A stretch of 64,000 nt of DNA from Vermamoeba vermiformis. Lineage: Eukaryota; Tubulinea; Echinamoebida. Both the position numbers and the translations under genes were made by a program. The DNA lies in NCBI GenBank assembly GCA_045837725.1, contig JBEWZL010000095.1, positions 1 to 64,000 of the forward strand, read 5' to 3'. Positions 31,976-46,812 of the stretch are shown here, in pieces. The first letter of the stretch is position 1; each line of letters starts with the position of its first letter. The notes under the pieces are model-generated. The model was not told the origin of the DNA and made no database searches. It saw only the letters and a program-made list of their open reading frames with translations.

Positions 31976-31986
31976 AAGCGCGGGCT
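31915..31986 (+). pseudogene. Truncated tRNA-Ser-like copy ending in a GC hairpin
   Basis: GGCAACATGGCCGAGCGG... keeps the D-arm region, a perfect anticodon arm (TGTGACTTGAAATCACA) and the variable-arm GGGGTTCCCCC. The T arm and 3' acceptor are missing. In their place is CCCGCGC-AA-GCGCGGG, a perfect 7-bp stem (about 31970-31985). It cannot fold as a normal tRNA; it is a 3'-broken duplicate or a tRNA-derived RNA. Confidence 0.75.
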
Positions 31987-32042
31987 TTCTTAAATATATT
32001 GGCCGGCTTAGATATACATAAGTTTATCAAATAAAACAGGTC

Positions 32043-35787
<3,745 letters not shown>

Positions 35788-35999
35788 GTTGCGATGTGTT
35801 CACTAAGATCTAAAATAATGCACAAAACTCGCTTCAAAAAATTTTGATGCTTCACTGAACAATTCGATCGAAGCCCACGTGCGATTAGTATTTATGGCTA
35901 TTTAAAGAACAACTATATAGTGCCAAATTAGTGTTGGGCCTCAAAGCACGGGATCAAATCTGAAAGACGGCATTTTTTATAGACAAGACAGCACTAAAT

Positions 36000-37702
36000 T
36001 TACAATTTGGAAGTCAATTTCTTCTTTGGTCTGTAGAGAATTCCTCTATTGATGTCGCGAACAGTTCTAAACGTGGTTTGTGAGTAAGGTGAGACGGGAT
36101 CTTTGACGATACATACCTGCATCCAGACAGCACCATGGCACTTTCTAACTCCTTGTTCAACAATGTAAGCACGGCTTTGACACCCTAAATATCGAAGGTT
36201 AGGTTATCTCACTAATACAGTTGAGATTAATCGATCGGAAAGTACCTCTTTGCCGTTATGCGCCAAACCCCTGTTGAAAATAGCAATATTAGTATTAAGC
36301 ACTATAGTATTATGGATATATGCTATACTAACCATAATACAGGTCGTCCAACAAAAACAGCTGTGAAGTGAAGAAGTCAGATCTGCTGCGAGTCACGTGG
36401 TTTTAATCATACCTCTAGCGCCCAATGCAATAGCCTTCAAGACATCAGTGCCGCGTCTGATGCCTCCGTCCAAGTAGACCTCAACAGAAGAGTCTTCTTT
36501 CTTCACTGCTGCTACTATATCGGGCAAAACTTCAATTGTAGCGGGCACTGTGTCGAGTTGGCGGGCACCGTGGTTCGATACAATGATACCGCGCACACCT
36601 GCCTTGATGGCCTTAACAGCGTCTTCGGGGTGCATAATACCCTTTACGAGCACTGGCAGCTTAGTCTTCTTGCACAACCAAGTCACATCTTCCCACTTGA
36701 GCGCTGCATCCAAGTTGCGAGCAACAAACGAGTTCAAGCCTGATTGACCCTGTCAGTTAAATTGTGTTAGTAAGTTTATACTATTGTGTAATAATAGAGC
36801 TAACGTACAGTGTAGCCAGGCAAGTGTGAGTCAGATGCGACGTCTTTGTAATGAGCTAATTGAACGCCGTTAGGCAATTGAAATCCGTTGCGGTGATCGG
36901 CCTCGCGACTTCCTAATATAGGTGTATCAACGGTCAATACAAGGGCCTTATAACCACTCTTCTCTGCACGTTGCACGATCTTGGCGGTGAATTCTCTATC
37001 CTGAAAAGTTCGTCAGGAATAATGCTCGTCGTATCAGTAAGTACGTCAATGTGTACCTTAAGGACATATAATTGGAACCATTTAAGGCCCTCAGGAACGG
37101 CTTTAGCGACGTCTTCGAGATCTGTTGTACTCAGCGAACTTTCCATTAAAATTGCGTTAATACTTGATCATGTATTTACTATTATTGAAGTTACCTAAGG
37201 CACATCAATGTCTTAGTCTCTGCAGCTGCCTTGGCAGTGGAAATTTCTCCATCAACGGGTTCCGCGAGCTTATGCATTGCTGAGGTAAAATTAGAACAGA
37301 ATCTTCAATCAAACATCGATCCTTACCCGTGGCTGCAATACAGATAGGCGAAGGAATTCTTTGCCCAAGAACTTTGGTTGTTAAATCGACCTTGGAGACA
37401 TCAACCATGAATCTGTCAAACAAAATAATTTCTAAATAAATAAATAATAATAACTACAATATTTAGATGTCAATGTTAGGCACGATCATACAAAAGCGAT
37501 TGAAATAATATTCTTACCTCGGCAATATTTTAATTTTTGTGAATGCCTCTTCGTTGTCTTTCAACGTGATCTGATCGCCAGCACCTGAAGCATAATAATC
37601 ATAAAACATTTTCTCCATTTTTTTCTCGGCACTTTTTCTAAAGTCCTCCACGCTAATGGGGAGCACAATTTTTTGAACCTGGGTAGCTTGACTGTTATGC
37701 AT
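36000..37702 (-). CDS. FMN-dependent 2-hydroxyacid (glycolate-type) oxidase, peroxisomal
   Basis: Oxidises 2-hydroxyacids such as glycolate or lactate to 2-oxoacids, making H2O2, with FMN as cofactor. About nine short exons from the ATG at 37702. [21 protein letters not shown] is the N-terminal FMN/substrate segment; [10 protein letters not shown], then [13 protein letters not shown] carries the catalytic His and substrate-binding Arg; [20 protein letters not shown] and FVGRPVLWG bind FMN. The protein ends KLTSKL, a classical PTS1 (SKL), so it acts in peroxisomes. No heme domain, so it is an oxidase rather than cytochrome b2. It lies head-to-tail upstream of SERCA with 212 bp between. Glycolate versus lactate preference cannot be judged from sequence alone. 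Confidence 0.92.
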
Positions 37703-37926
37703 ATTGTATCGCTTTAACAATAACGGTATGAATTATATGCTCTTAGTTAATATGATGTAATCAACTGTTGTACTGAATACAAAAATTGAGTTAAAGAAGC
37801 AAAATTCTCTCGTGGCCATTCATGAACCAATTTTCATAATTATCTTTTATTAATTAGAGGCCTAATATTCTCGTTGATATATTACCAGGGCCAATATATT
37901 TGGTATTTTGTTCCAGTTGAGAATGG

Positions 37927-38550
37927 TCAAAAGCAGCGTGCGAGCACAGGTAGACCACCAAGTATGTCGGGATCGGTAGTGCAATTATTAGTAGGCATAA
38001 CATAAGTTGCCGATAAATCCGCGCAGTTGCGGTGCAAAAAGAGCGAGAGTTTAGCTTTAGATCCGTTTGAAGTACACGTAACCTTAAACGAGTTGTACCA
38101 AGTGTTTTGAGGGCTGTAATTAATGCATGCATCTTTTTCAGTCGCATAAATATTGTACGGATTGCCCGCGCAATTCTCGGTGTTATGCAACTCAAGCGAG
38201 ACCGCATCAGATCCAAAGCCTTTGGTTACATCCGGTTTGTTAGCAGTAGTGCATGTAGAAAAATATCCATCAATACATTGATTCATAGGCGTATCGAATG
38301 CATCATTACAGTTACGGCTGCAGTCGTATCCATCGCAAGAATATGTAGTCCATGTTTTTTCGTCTTTCGAACATTCGCCATAAGAGGCTTGGCCTGCATA
38401 ACTTTGACAATATCCGGGCGAATATGTTCCAGTGGGTATTATGCTATCGTTGTTGAAGCAAGGTTTTACCAAAATCCAATCTGATCGAACCTGCGAGGTG
38501 CAGGCCAGTCCGACCAAGAATATTACGTACGACCTGAATACACCTAACAT
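37927..38550 (-). CDS. Secreted cysteine-rich protein, 207 aa
   Basis: Single exon. Signal peptide MLGVFRSYVIFLVGLACTS; the mature part has about 16 cysteines and many Tyr, Asn and Asp (PCFNNDSIIPTGTYSPGYC, CDGYDCSRNCNDAFD, CIDGYFSTC, CAGNPYNIYATEKDAC). There is no hydrophobic C-terminus, so it is probably released or vacuolar rather than GPI-anchored. Several N-glycosylation sequons are present. I do not recognise the family; it is unlike the LU proteins in Cys spacing. Confidence 0.7.
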   Translation of the reverse strand: MLGVFRSYVIFLVGLACTSQVRSDWILVKPCFNNDSIIPTGTYSPGYCQSYAGQASYGECSKDEKTWTTYSCDGYDCSRNCNDAFDTPMNQCIDGYFSTCTTANKPDVTKGFGSDAVSLELHNTENCAGNPYNIYATEKDACINYSPQNTWYNSFKVTCTSNGSKAKLSLFLHRNCADLSATYVMPTNNCTTDPDILGGLPVLARCF

Positions 38551-39121
38551 AGTAATAATATTAGGTTAGTGGTAGTGGCGCTTTTTTAAAACGGTGCAAC
38601 TGATATTTTCGTTTGGTTTAAAAATCAACAAATAATAACTGCAATGATTTGACCAAGTAAGTCTAAAAAATATTAATGCTATATCGTTGCTATCGTGGCA
38701 GTTCATTAATACCCGTTTTTATTGAAAGCCAATCTAGCGTTCAGTCTTGAAGGGACTTCCACCTGGCATCCTACTTACCTTTTCGGTCAGGATATAGTTT
38801 AAATTGTGTTGTAATCGAATGGTAATAGATCGCGATCTATTGATTCATCAATTTGTCACAGATTTGCTTCGGCGCCGACGGCACCTTCTTTGCTATTTCA
38901 ATTTCAGACTTTCTGAACTAATTATCGTACTTCTAAACTGGCAATTTAAACCTAGCATCGTTTTCCTTCATAGACAAATTCATAATGGCGCCGCGGTAGG
39001 TCCGCGAAGCTTCTTTTTTTGGGTTCGCGATACTGGAGTCACGTGCCAGCCTCAGGACAAAAAGTTTTTCGCGTCGCAATGTTTTATAAACCAAAAGATA
39101 TCAACAACAACGCAACAAACT
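38551..39121. other. Divergent promoter region
   Basis: 571 bp between the secreted Cys-rich gene (minus) and the MDR oxidoreductase (plus). Two GGCGCC words (near 38871 and 38985) and a GC-rich patch at 38980-39010 stand out against AT-rich surroundings. No gene seen. Confidence 0.4.
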
Positions 39122-40649
39122 ATGTCTATGAACGCTATTGTCATTAACAAGCACGGTGACGTGGATGTGCTCGAAAAAGTCACTCTCCCCAAGCCTACGC
39201 CTCAACCTCGTGATTTGATTGTTCAAAGTACGTCACAGACCTAATAATTTTCATATTTTTCTCATTAAAAAGTAAATTAAATGAAAGATCTGACGTTTGA
39301 TCTTGAAAATATTTAATATCTCATATTGAAATTGATTTAGACCAGCCTTTGATTAATCTAATTTCTATTTATTGTAGTCAAAGCTGTTTCAATCAATCCT
39401 GTAGACACGAAGGTGCGCAAAGGAGGCAAGGGTCAATCAGGCAGCAACAGAATTCTGGGTTACGACGGTGCTGGTATCGTACGTGGTCGATATTCGAGCT
39501 AAATAGTGTTCATAACTTCAATATATTAATACCTCTATTAAGGTCACTGAAGTCGGTAGCGAAGTTACGAACTTTAAGGTCGGCGACGAAGTCTACTTTG
39601 CTGGTGTTATCAACAGAAATGGTACTTATCGCTAATATTATTCTTCGGCGTACAAATATTAAAATTATATCGTCTAGGAACCAACGCTGAATATACTGCT
39701 GTCGATGAACGTATCGTTGGTCGCAAGCCAAAGAAATTAAGGTGCGTGTCAAAGTGTCTAATTTGCGTGTCATATGATCGTCATTAACCTCTCAAATGCA
39801 GCTGGGAAGAAGCAGCCGCCATTCCATTGACGATTTTGACTGCGTGGGAAGGTCTGATTGAAGGTGCAGGTGCCACTCCTCGTGATCAACCTGAAGCCAA
39901 GCCCAAGACCTTGTTAGTCATTGCTGGTGCCGGTGGTACGTTGCTTAGATTAAATACGTTAGATCCAACAATATACCAACCAAAGTTTCGTTATCAAATA
40001 GGCGTCGGATCTGCTGTCATTGAACTCGCGAAGAAGATTCTTAAATTGACTGTCATCGCTACTGCTTCGCGCCAAGATTCCATTGACTACTGCAAGAAGT
40101 TCGGTGCTGATCACGTGATCAACCACAAAAACGATTTGAAAGAAGAGCTCAAGAAAGTCGGACTTGATGGCGTTGATTACGTCTTCAATTGCGCCGATGC
40201 AGGTACGCAAATAATGAGTCATTATCATATATAATATGAGCCATTACTAAAATCATTTCGACAGACCAATATTTTGACGCAGCTGTGCAGATCATCAATC
40301 CACTCGGCAAAGTAATTTGCATTACCGAGACTAAAGTGCCTCACAATATTCAACCGTTGATGTCCAAGCGTGGTTCATTCATCTATGAATTCATGTTCTC
40401 TCGTCCTATGTACGGAGCTGAACCTGTAAGTTAATTTCCTAATGTGGCTATTAATTAACCGCTCGTACTGACGAAAACGTTGCGAAGGAAAAACAAGGCG
40501 AGATTTTGAATAAAGTTGCGGATCTGTTGGACTCTGGTGTGTTCCAAAGCCGCTTGACCAAGACTTACAATTTGTGGACCGACATCAAACAAGCGCACAA
40601 AGACGTCGAGAGCGGTTCTCTTATTGGAAAGGTTGCCTTGACCTTGTAA
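39122..40649 (+). CDS. MDR-family NAD(P)H-dependent oxidoreductase (quinone-reductase / zinc-type ADH-like)
   Basis: Seven or eight exons, about 345 aa, no signal peptide. GroES-like N-terminus (MNAIVINKHGDVDVLEK, VSINPVDTKVRKGG, LGYDGAGIVTEVG, FKVGDEVYFAG). The Rossmann domain has the glycine motif GAGGVGSAVIELAKK, split by an intron after GAGG, and ATASRQDSIDYCKKFGADHV. The C-terminus runs LLDSGVFQSRLTKTYNLW to a final KVALTL. Catalytic zinc ligands of true alcohol dehydrogenases are not seen, so reduction of quinones or enones with NADPH is more likely. Closest remembered relatives are bacterial 'zinc-binding alcohol dehydrogenase family' proteins. Substrate unknown. Confidence 0.88.
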
Positions 40650-40698
40650 ATAATATGAATTAAATAAATTTCTACTACACGTTATCGAACTACTAATT

Positions 40699-41068
40699 TC
40701 AACGTTTATTGCGGGAACTGTACCAGTCCACACACTGTTGGTGGTCCTGCAAATTAAAAATTCTACATACAAATATAATTTTATTTTGGCTTTACTCTTC
40801 GCCACCCGGCACTACTGTAATCTGTACTGTAATCTGTTTTCTGTACGGCGTGCTTTGCCCACTCAGCATATTCTATATCCTCTTTTTCCTCGTCGTCTCT
40901 TGTTGGTTGGGGGAAATTAGTAGCATTATTTGTGGTCTGTTTGGAGGGCGTACGTCTCCAAGTTGCTGTATTTGGAACAATTGAAACATCTTGAGACGCA
41001 GCTTTAAACCACGTATCGTACAAGTTATCCTCTTGATTGTAAACGCTAGCTACTACTTTGTCAGACAT
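40699..41068 (-). CDS. Small acidic unknown protein
   Basis: ATG at 41068, exon 1 down to 40796, a 49-nt intron (GTAAAG ... TTTGCAG) and last exon 40746-40699, giving about 106 aa. Starts MSDKVVASVYNQEDNLYDTW, with a charged middle (TRDDEEKEDIEYAEWAKHA), ending QQCVDWYSSRNKR. If the intron is not used the protein ends VKPK after 95 aa; the spliced form has the more natural end. No signal peptide, membrane segment or known domain. Confidence 0.55.
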
Positions 41069-41597
41069 GGTTCCGTTGACTAATTAAAACGAAAGAATAG
41101 TAATTGAAAGAAAAAACGTTGCCAACAACGCCGCGCAATAGGTCGCGCGCTGCAAAGGCGCTACTTATTGGTCTGATGTTTTTAGTTTGCGACAAAGTTT
41201 GGCTCACTGCCGGCTGTGGTTTCTAGTGAACAGCTTGGATGTCGTTGCTGCGAAGTTCCGTTTGGATGCAAGTTGCTTAGTCGCAATTTGTACTCAAGCA
41301 GAAAAGAGAGATTGATTGCTATGTAATGTTTGTTGTAGATGAAGACACCTAGACCGATAGAAGATCATGCCCTAAAACCGCTACAAATCTTGCTAGCAGA
41401 AAGATACGAAAATTAGAATTCCATGATCGAGCCGTTAAGGATTGTTAACGCGATCAAACAGAAACACTCGGCCAAAGTGTACAAAATACTTTTTATACGA
41501 ATATTACATACGTAAGCGCTTGGCTACACGTAAAATTTCCGTGATTGGTAGCAACAAAAACGGATGGCGTACACTGGATACGCAGGCGAGCGTGGAC
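41069..41597. other. Spacer 3' of the YPPG-repeat gene
   Basis: 529 bp between two minus-strand genes. No coding frame, RNA gene or repeat stands out. Confidence 0.4.
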
Positions 41598-42098
41598 TTA
41601 CTTCCACTTTCTCTTGCCCCACTTCTTGGCCTTGCCGCCCTTGAACTTGCCACCTTTCCATTTCTTGCCGCCCTTGAACTTGCCGCCTTTCCATTTCTTA
41701 CCACCCTTGAACTTCTTGCCGTGGCCTAAATAATTCGGGAGAAAATATTAGAGACTGGGTGATAACGATCGGAGTGAAGATATAGACGGCAGAACAAAAT
41801 ACAAAGACAAAAAAATATTCACATCCGTAAAGTAAATTTCCAACTTACCGGGATAGTGACCGTGACCATGACCGTGCGAGCCGTGAGCGCCAGGAGGGTA
41901 GTGACCAGGAGGATAGGCACCAGGAGGAGGAGCGTGGGTACCAGGAGGATACTGGCCAGGAGGGTATTGACCGGGAGGGTAAGCTCCAGGAGGATACGCG
42001 CCAGGAGGAGGAGCGTGAGTGCCAGGAGGGTAAGCACCGGGGGGATATTGACCAGGAGGGTATTGGCCAGGAGGATAGCCACCAGGAGGATAAGACAT
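41598..42098 (-). CDS. Gly/Pro-rich YPPG-repeat protein with Lys/Gly/Trp tail (GPRP-like)
   Basis: Exon 1 (42098-41849) encodes MSYPPGGYPPGQYPPG and about a dozen more YPPG units with APPPG spacers, then AHGSHGHGHGHYPG. Exon 2 (41725-41598) encodes GHGKKFKGGKKWKGGKF units ending GKRKWK. The layout - XYPPX repeats, a His/Gly stretch, then a basic GKFK-type tail - is the same as plant glycine/proline-rich proteins (GPRPs). Those usually have an Ala-rich hydrophobic middle, which is absent here. YPPG repeats are disordered and in other proteins bind WW-type domains or membranes; the role here is unknown. DNA-level repeats will be prone to slippage. Confidence 0.8.
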
Positions 42099-42363
42099 CT
42101 GCCGAAAAAACTTTCCGATGAGCACAAAGCAAGAATTCCAGAACGCAAAGTCAAGCTGGCTTGACGATCATACTTACCTTTGTGGTGTTGCGTTAATAAG
42201 TAAAATTAAAATCAAAGGCAAAATCGGCTAATTTAGCCACCAAAATCAGCTGACAGAAAATCCTCGCTAAAAATCTCTCCTTCTGAGCTGGCAATATCTC
42301 CTCTGTTGGAACTCGGCCAAATTTAGTTGCGTTTCCAACACCGTAAAATACACAGTAGCGGCC

Positions 42364-42986
42364 ATGATTATTTCACTATACATTATCAATAAGGCCGGCG
42401 GTCTGATATTTCAACGAGTAAGTTACACCCAAGTCGATCGAAGCATTGCAGGAAGCAAGTACTTCCAACTTAATAGTACTGCTTAATTAATATCATGTAT
42501 AGTTATTTAAGCCAAGAAAACACGACAGTGGCCTTCAATTAATTTTATTTAATTTTTGGTTTTTTTTTGCCCACGTCAACTAATTTTTGCTACTCGCAGG
42601 AGTTTGTAAAAATCAATACAGAATTAAGACTTACGAGCAACGATTATCTTCGAATTGCTGGTGTATTTCATGGCATGTACGCAATTGCTAGCAGATTGAC
42701 TCCGTTGGACAAAACCTCCTCGGGCATCGTTGAAATTGATTCACCGTCCTTCGTATTGAAATGCTATCAAAGCGTTACAGGCACGAAGTTTTTTGTTATG
42801 GCAGAGCCTGGCACGAACGTGGATCTGAACCAATACTTGCTTGACGTCTATCAACTGTACACAGATTTCACCTTGAAGAATCCATTTTACGAGCTCGAAC
42901 AACCCATTCACAATAACTGCGATAAATTTGTGTTTAATTTGGAGAAAATGACAGCCAATTTGAATGGCGTGCGGTTTGAACAGTAA
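42364..42986 (+). CDS. TRAPPC4: TRAPP complex subunit 4 (Trs23/synbindin)
   Basis: A core TRAPP subunit that helps activate Rab1/Ypt1 in ER-Golgi transport. Exon 1 (42364-42417) encodes MIISLYIINKAGGLIFQR, exon 2 (42600-42986) the rest, 146 aa. LRLTSNDYLRIAGVFHGMYA, SGIVEIDSPSFVLKCYQS, GTKFFVMAEP and YQLYTDFTLKNPFYELEQPI match the longin-like fold of the family closely. The PDZ-like insert found in animal and fungal forms after the first strand is missing. It ends 116 bp from the end of the convergent HIS7 gene. Confidence 0.93.
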
Positions 42987-43102
42987 TTGCACATCCACGC
43001 GTAAGCAACCTTGTAAATAGTAATAAAGCCTTCAAAACTAACCTTACTAACGCGCGGTGCATCATCGAGGTATTACTCCGAGAGAGTGGGATTGCGAAGT
43101 GT

Positions 43103-45260
43103 TTATTGCTCGGTGCGTACAACGGTCTTGTTGTTCTTCAAGTGTTCTTTGACTTGTTGAATGGTCACTTCTTTGCGGTGGAATATTCCCGCGGCGAGGG
43201 CTGCTTCAACATCAGGCACTTGCGCGAACAGTTCAGTGAAGTGCTCGACTTTGCCAGCACCGCTCGAGGCCACTACAGGAATGGTCACGTAGCTCTTGAC
43301 ATCACGAATCATATCGATCTCGTAGCCGCTATTAGTGCCGTCGCGGTCAATGCAGTTTAATAGCACTTCACCAGCACCAAGAGCTTCACAGCCCATAACG
43401 AGCTGTTTGACATCCAGATCTCGACCTTCACGGCCACCTTTCACCGTGCATTGGTACCAACAATACTCTTCACCGTTAGGTCTAATACTAAGGTAAGTAT
43501 GATACATAGCTTGAATGATGGTGGTCAGTCTTACCCCTTAGCGCTCGAGTGTTTGACAGTGTGGTGCGTCGTATCACTCGGTGACTTGACCCACTGACGA
43601 CGAGCATCAACTGAAATGACCACTGCCTGCACTCCGTACACGTGAGAGATCTGTTCGATGGACGACTTGCCTGTCTTAGCTAATAACATCAATTAGACAG
43701 CGGTCATTGACACCTGCCATAACCACTTCGCTTACTTTTGTTGTTGGCTAAATACTCTTCAACGACGAGGACAGCATCACTGCCAATCGAGACTTTATCA
43801 GCGCCTGATCGGAAGTATTCTGAAGCGACATCGAGTGCTGAGAATGATTGGCCATGTTCGTCTGTGTATTCACGAATACCACCGCCGATAGTCAATGGCA
43901 CGAAGACATTTTCTGAGGTCCTTTTCAACACCTAAGGAGCACTGGGTAAGATCGTAACTCTCTTTGAAACTTGTAATAGTGACGTACTTCAATGATTGGT
44001 CGGTCTTTGAGTGGACAGTTTCTGTAGCCAGTGATATTCAAGAATGTAACTTCATCGGCTCCATCGAGGTAGTACTGTTGGGCCATCTCCGCGGGGTCTC
44101 CAAGATTGCGCACTAAAAAAGGTATTCGATTAACACAATGTACTATACGCCTGTCGTCTCATTCTTACCTTTGTTTTCTTCGTCTCGCACATTGTACTGA
44201 TCGCCCTTGGTCACAACAGGCACGCCCTCGTCTGTTGTTCGCACGTCAAGACACGCAACTACACGACGTGCAAGTGATGTAACACGTGTTGGAATAGCTA
44301 CTGGATGATCGACATAGGTGCTTGGAGGATTGGCGGAGCAATCTAAGTGCCGATTTAGATTCGGTACGTGTTATTATAATAAGCTTACTTTGATCCAAAA
44401 ATCGTTTGAGAATGCTCAAGCCGACTTGACCACTCTTTTCCGGGTGAAATTGCGTGCCAAAAACATTGCCTTTTTGAACGGAGCTAATGAATTCATAAGG
44501 CCCATAATTAGTTGTAGTTAACACCCAGTCCATATTCTTAGTGTCAACAATGGCTCGGTATGAGTGCACGAAATAGACTTTGTTAGTCTGTTGACAGATC
44601 TGCTCGGTAATGTACGGCGATGATTTTCTCAGGTTCATTCCGTTCCATCCCTATAATTATTATTACTATTGAATCATGGTTATATCTCGTTGCGTACCAT
44701 GTGCGGCACTGAGACGCTGGTCGTATCAAATTTTTGTACGATGGTTGGAATGACACCGAGACCCTGCACTCCCGGTGTTTCTTCGCTGCCCTGTGGTTGA
44801 AAGAATGACGGTGTTAGTTTCCATAAAAGGAAATTACCGCGGATATCGCGTGAGGGGAACTGCGGAAGAAATTTACCTCGAACAATGTCTGCATTCCTAA
44901 GCATATACCGAAGAAGGGCTTGTTAGATTGCACGTATTGCTTGAGCGGAGCGAAGAATTGCTTTTTTTCGAGCGCTTCCATGCAAGATCCAAAAGATCCT
45001 ACGCCGGGAAATATCAAAGCCTTTTTAAAATAATTTAATTACTATTTGCGATAGATAGGAACACTTTATTTTGCCTATTGAGCGTTACAATCAATTTAGC
45101 GATTTTATTTGATTTATTTTATTTAAAACGATAACTTTACCTTGGCGTTTTGAATGTCGTTAGGGTTTTGAATCAAATTGACTTGATATCCTAATTTCTT
45201 GACAGCGTTAATCACGCTAAGAACGTTTCCTGCACCGTAGTCCAACAATGAAACCGACAT
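43103..45260 (-). CDS. HIS7: Bifunctional imidazole glycerol phosphate synthase (HisH-HisF fusion)
   Basis: Histidine biosynthesis, step joining PRFAR and glutamine-derived ammonia to make IGP and AICAR. From the ATG at 45260: glutaminase half ([42 protein letters not shown] with the nucleophile Cys, QFHPEKSG with the His/Glu) then the TIM-barrel cyclase half. The barrel shows [16 protein letters not shown] with the first catalytic Asp, [65 protein letters not shown] with the second catalytic Asp and [12 protein letters not shown]. About ten exons, roughly 560 aa, full length. The one-chain fusion is the form known in fungi, plants and several protists. It shows that the organism makes its own histidine. 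Confidence 0.95.
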
Positions 45261-45583
45261 CTGCTCTAGATCCACCTAATATTCGTTTATCGATTAACCT
45301 CGTCACTCTTTTATGTACAAACAAATGTCCCTTTTGGAGCTCGTTGATTTTGGTAAATTTATCGTAATGTCTGCTTGTTTGAGGACTTTCATACCATTGC
45401 ACGTGATCAAACCACGTGATAGAGCAACAACGGCAGTGTTTGACCAAAAATACCTCGTCATACTTAAGTTTGCATCAGGTCACGATAGATTCCAACTAAG
45501 TATCTTATTCACCAGGGCGAACACTCTAAATACTAAATTTATTCTATACACGAGAGCTTTACACAACAACAAGTTATTCGCAC
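45261..45583. other. Spacer upstream of HIS7
   Basis: 323 bp between two minus-strand genes, holding the HIS7 promoter. No further feature seen. Confidence 0.4.
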
Positions 45584-46417
45584 TTATTGGAATAACAACT
45601 GATACGAGCTCATTCTACTGCCAGGGGTATTTGGATAGATTGGCGAGGCTGTAGGCACAACAGTCGTCGTAGTTACGTTGCCGACGTTGGTTGCCATTGG
45701 CAGACCAGGTTGTTGCACCATAGTATTATATGACGTCACGTTGCCATGGGGCGTAGAAGTAGTCGACGACGCGGTCAAGTACGAAGGAGTGTAGCCGTCA
45801 TTCGGGGACACGAAAGTGCTGTTCGTGACAGTAGTTCCGACGGGCAAGGCGGATCGAGGCTTTGGGGCAGTAATTTGTTGTTGATGCGAGACAGTAGCGC
45901 CAGTAGTGTGGTCAGTTTGCGAGATCGAGTGCGTAGTGACAGATCCGCCGCCAGTGAGCACCACATCTGTTCTACCACCCAACATTGCATTGACGCCGCT
46001 GTTGCCGTTAGGGTCGCTGCTAATTCTAATAGTCTCCTTAATGTCGATGCCAAGGCCAATATTGACGTTGCACTCTTGAACTCGCGTCTTCAATTCTTTG
46101 CACATAGTTTTGATCCTGTGCGATCCGCAGTACTGCTTCAAGTTGACGCGGTAGAACTTGCACGACACAGCGACCTTGATAAGGATTTTAATAGTGGCGA
46201 TGAAGTCTTCGAAGAAAGCTTCACTTCCCAAGGCGTGTTTCTGACTGATGCTCAGCTTGACGGTGGCATTCTCAAGCATCGTATTGGCGTCCATTAAAAA
46301 CAGCAAGACTTGGTCATTAGTCACGGTTTTCAAGCCCATCTTGCGCAGGAGAGCCATGCTGTCTTCACGAGTCTTCTTGATCTCGGACCACATCTTGTTG
46401 TCAATTAAGTAAGCCAT
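45584..46417 (-). CDS. Unknown 277-aa protein: helical N-terminus, Ser/Thr-rich tail
   Basis: Single exon from ATG 46417. Residues ~1-130 form several amphipathic helices (MAYLIDNKMWSEIKKTRED, FLMDANTMLENATVKLSI, AFFEDFIATIKILIKVA) with two central Cys. Next come LKTRVQECNVNIGLGIDIKE and a low-complexity Ser/Thr/Gly/Pro tail (GGGSVTTHSISQTDHTTG, NVTTTTVVPTASPIYP). No signal peptide or clear membrane span. The helical domain could be a small bundle, but I cannot assign a family. Confidence 0.65.
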   Translation of the reverse strand: MAYLIDNKMWSEIKKTREDSMALLRKMGLKTVTNDQVLLFLMDANTMLENATVKLSISQKHALGSEAFFEDFIATIKILIKVAVSCKFYRVNLKQYCGSHRIKTMCKELKTRVQECNVNIGLGIDIKETIRISSDPNGNSGVNAMLGGRTDVVLTGGGSVTTHSISQTDHTTGATVSHQQQITAPKPRSALPVGTTVTNSTFVSPNDGYTPSYLTASSTTSTPHGNVTSYNTMVQQPGLPMATNVGNVTTTTVVPTASPIYPNTPGSRMSSYQLLFQ

Positions 46418-46812
46418 TTCTTAGAGTTTAGGGAAGAGAAGTTGTGTTGAATTGAGTTGGTTTAAGAAAATTAATTTTAAAAGCGAATAGAGGTTAGTTT
46501 GTTTTTGATTGATTGACGCGCGCTGTGTACCGAAAGGCGAATTGAAACAAAGCAGTAAATTTCCATACTCCGGTTTAATTAAACTTGTTACTTGCCCAGT
46601 TGCCTGGGGTTGATTTCAAAGCGAATTGGAGATTGCAATCTGTTTTTTGTTATTGGCAGCCGATTTTGTGAAGCCAAAGGCGAATTGACCCTTAAGTTGT
46701 ACAGGGAACGGAAATTGGGGAATATGCTTGTGGCTAGTATCCGTATAATATAGAGTTTATAACGTAAAGAAATACAAAGAATCAGGTTGAATACAGCTTT
46801 TCTAGATCAGAT
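46418..46812. other. Spacer with GATCAGATC
   Basis: 395 bp upstream of the 45584-46417 gene and 3' of TerD. A GATCAGATC word at 46805-46813 sits at the TerD stop. Nothing else recognised. Confidence 0.4.

Noticed and set aside
30668-31986. tRNA-derived SINE or a DNA transposon with terminal inverted repeats
   Set aside because: The repeat includes the tRNA upstream flank, has no target-site duplication, A-tail or transposase, and only two arms are present.
38804-39121. A long N-terminal extension of the MDR oxidoreductase
   Set aside because: The family normally starts close to the MNAIVINKHG segment; the upstream open stretch has a spacer-like composition.
39122-40649. True zinc alcohol dehydrogenase
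   Set aside because: The catalytic zinc ligands are not present; only the NAD(P)H-binding GAGGVGSA motif and general MDR fold are supported.
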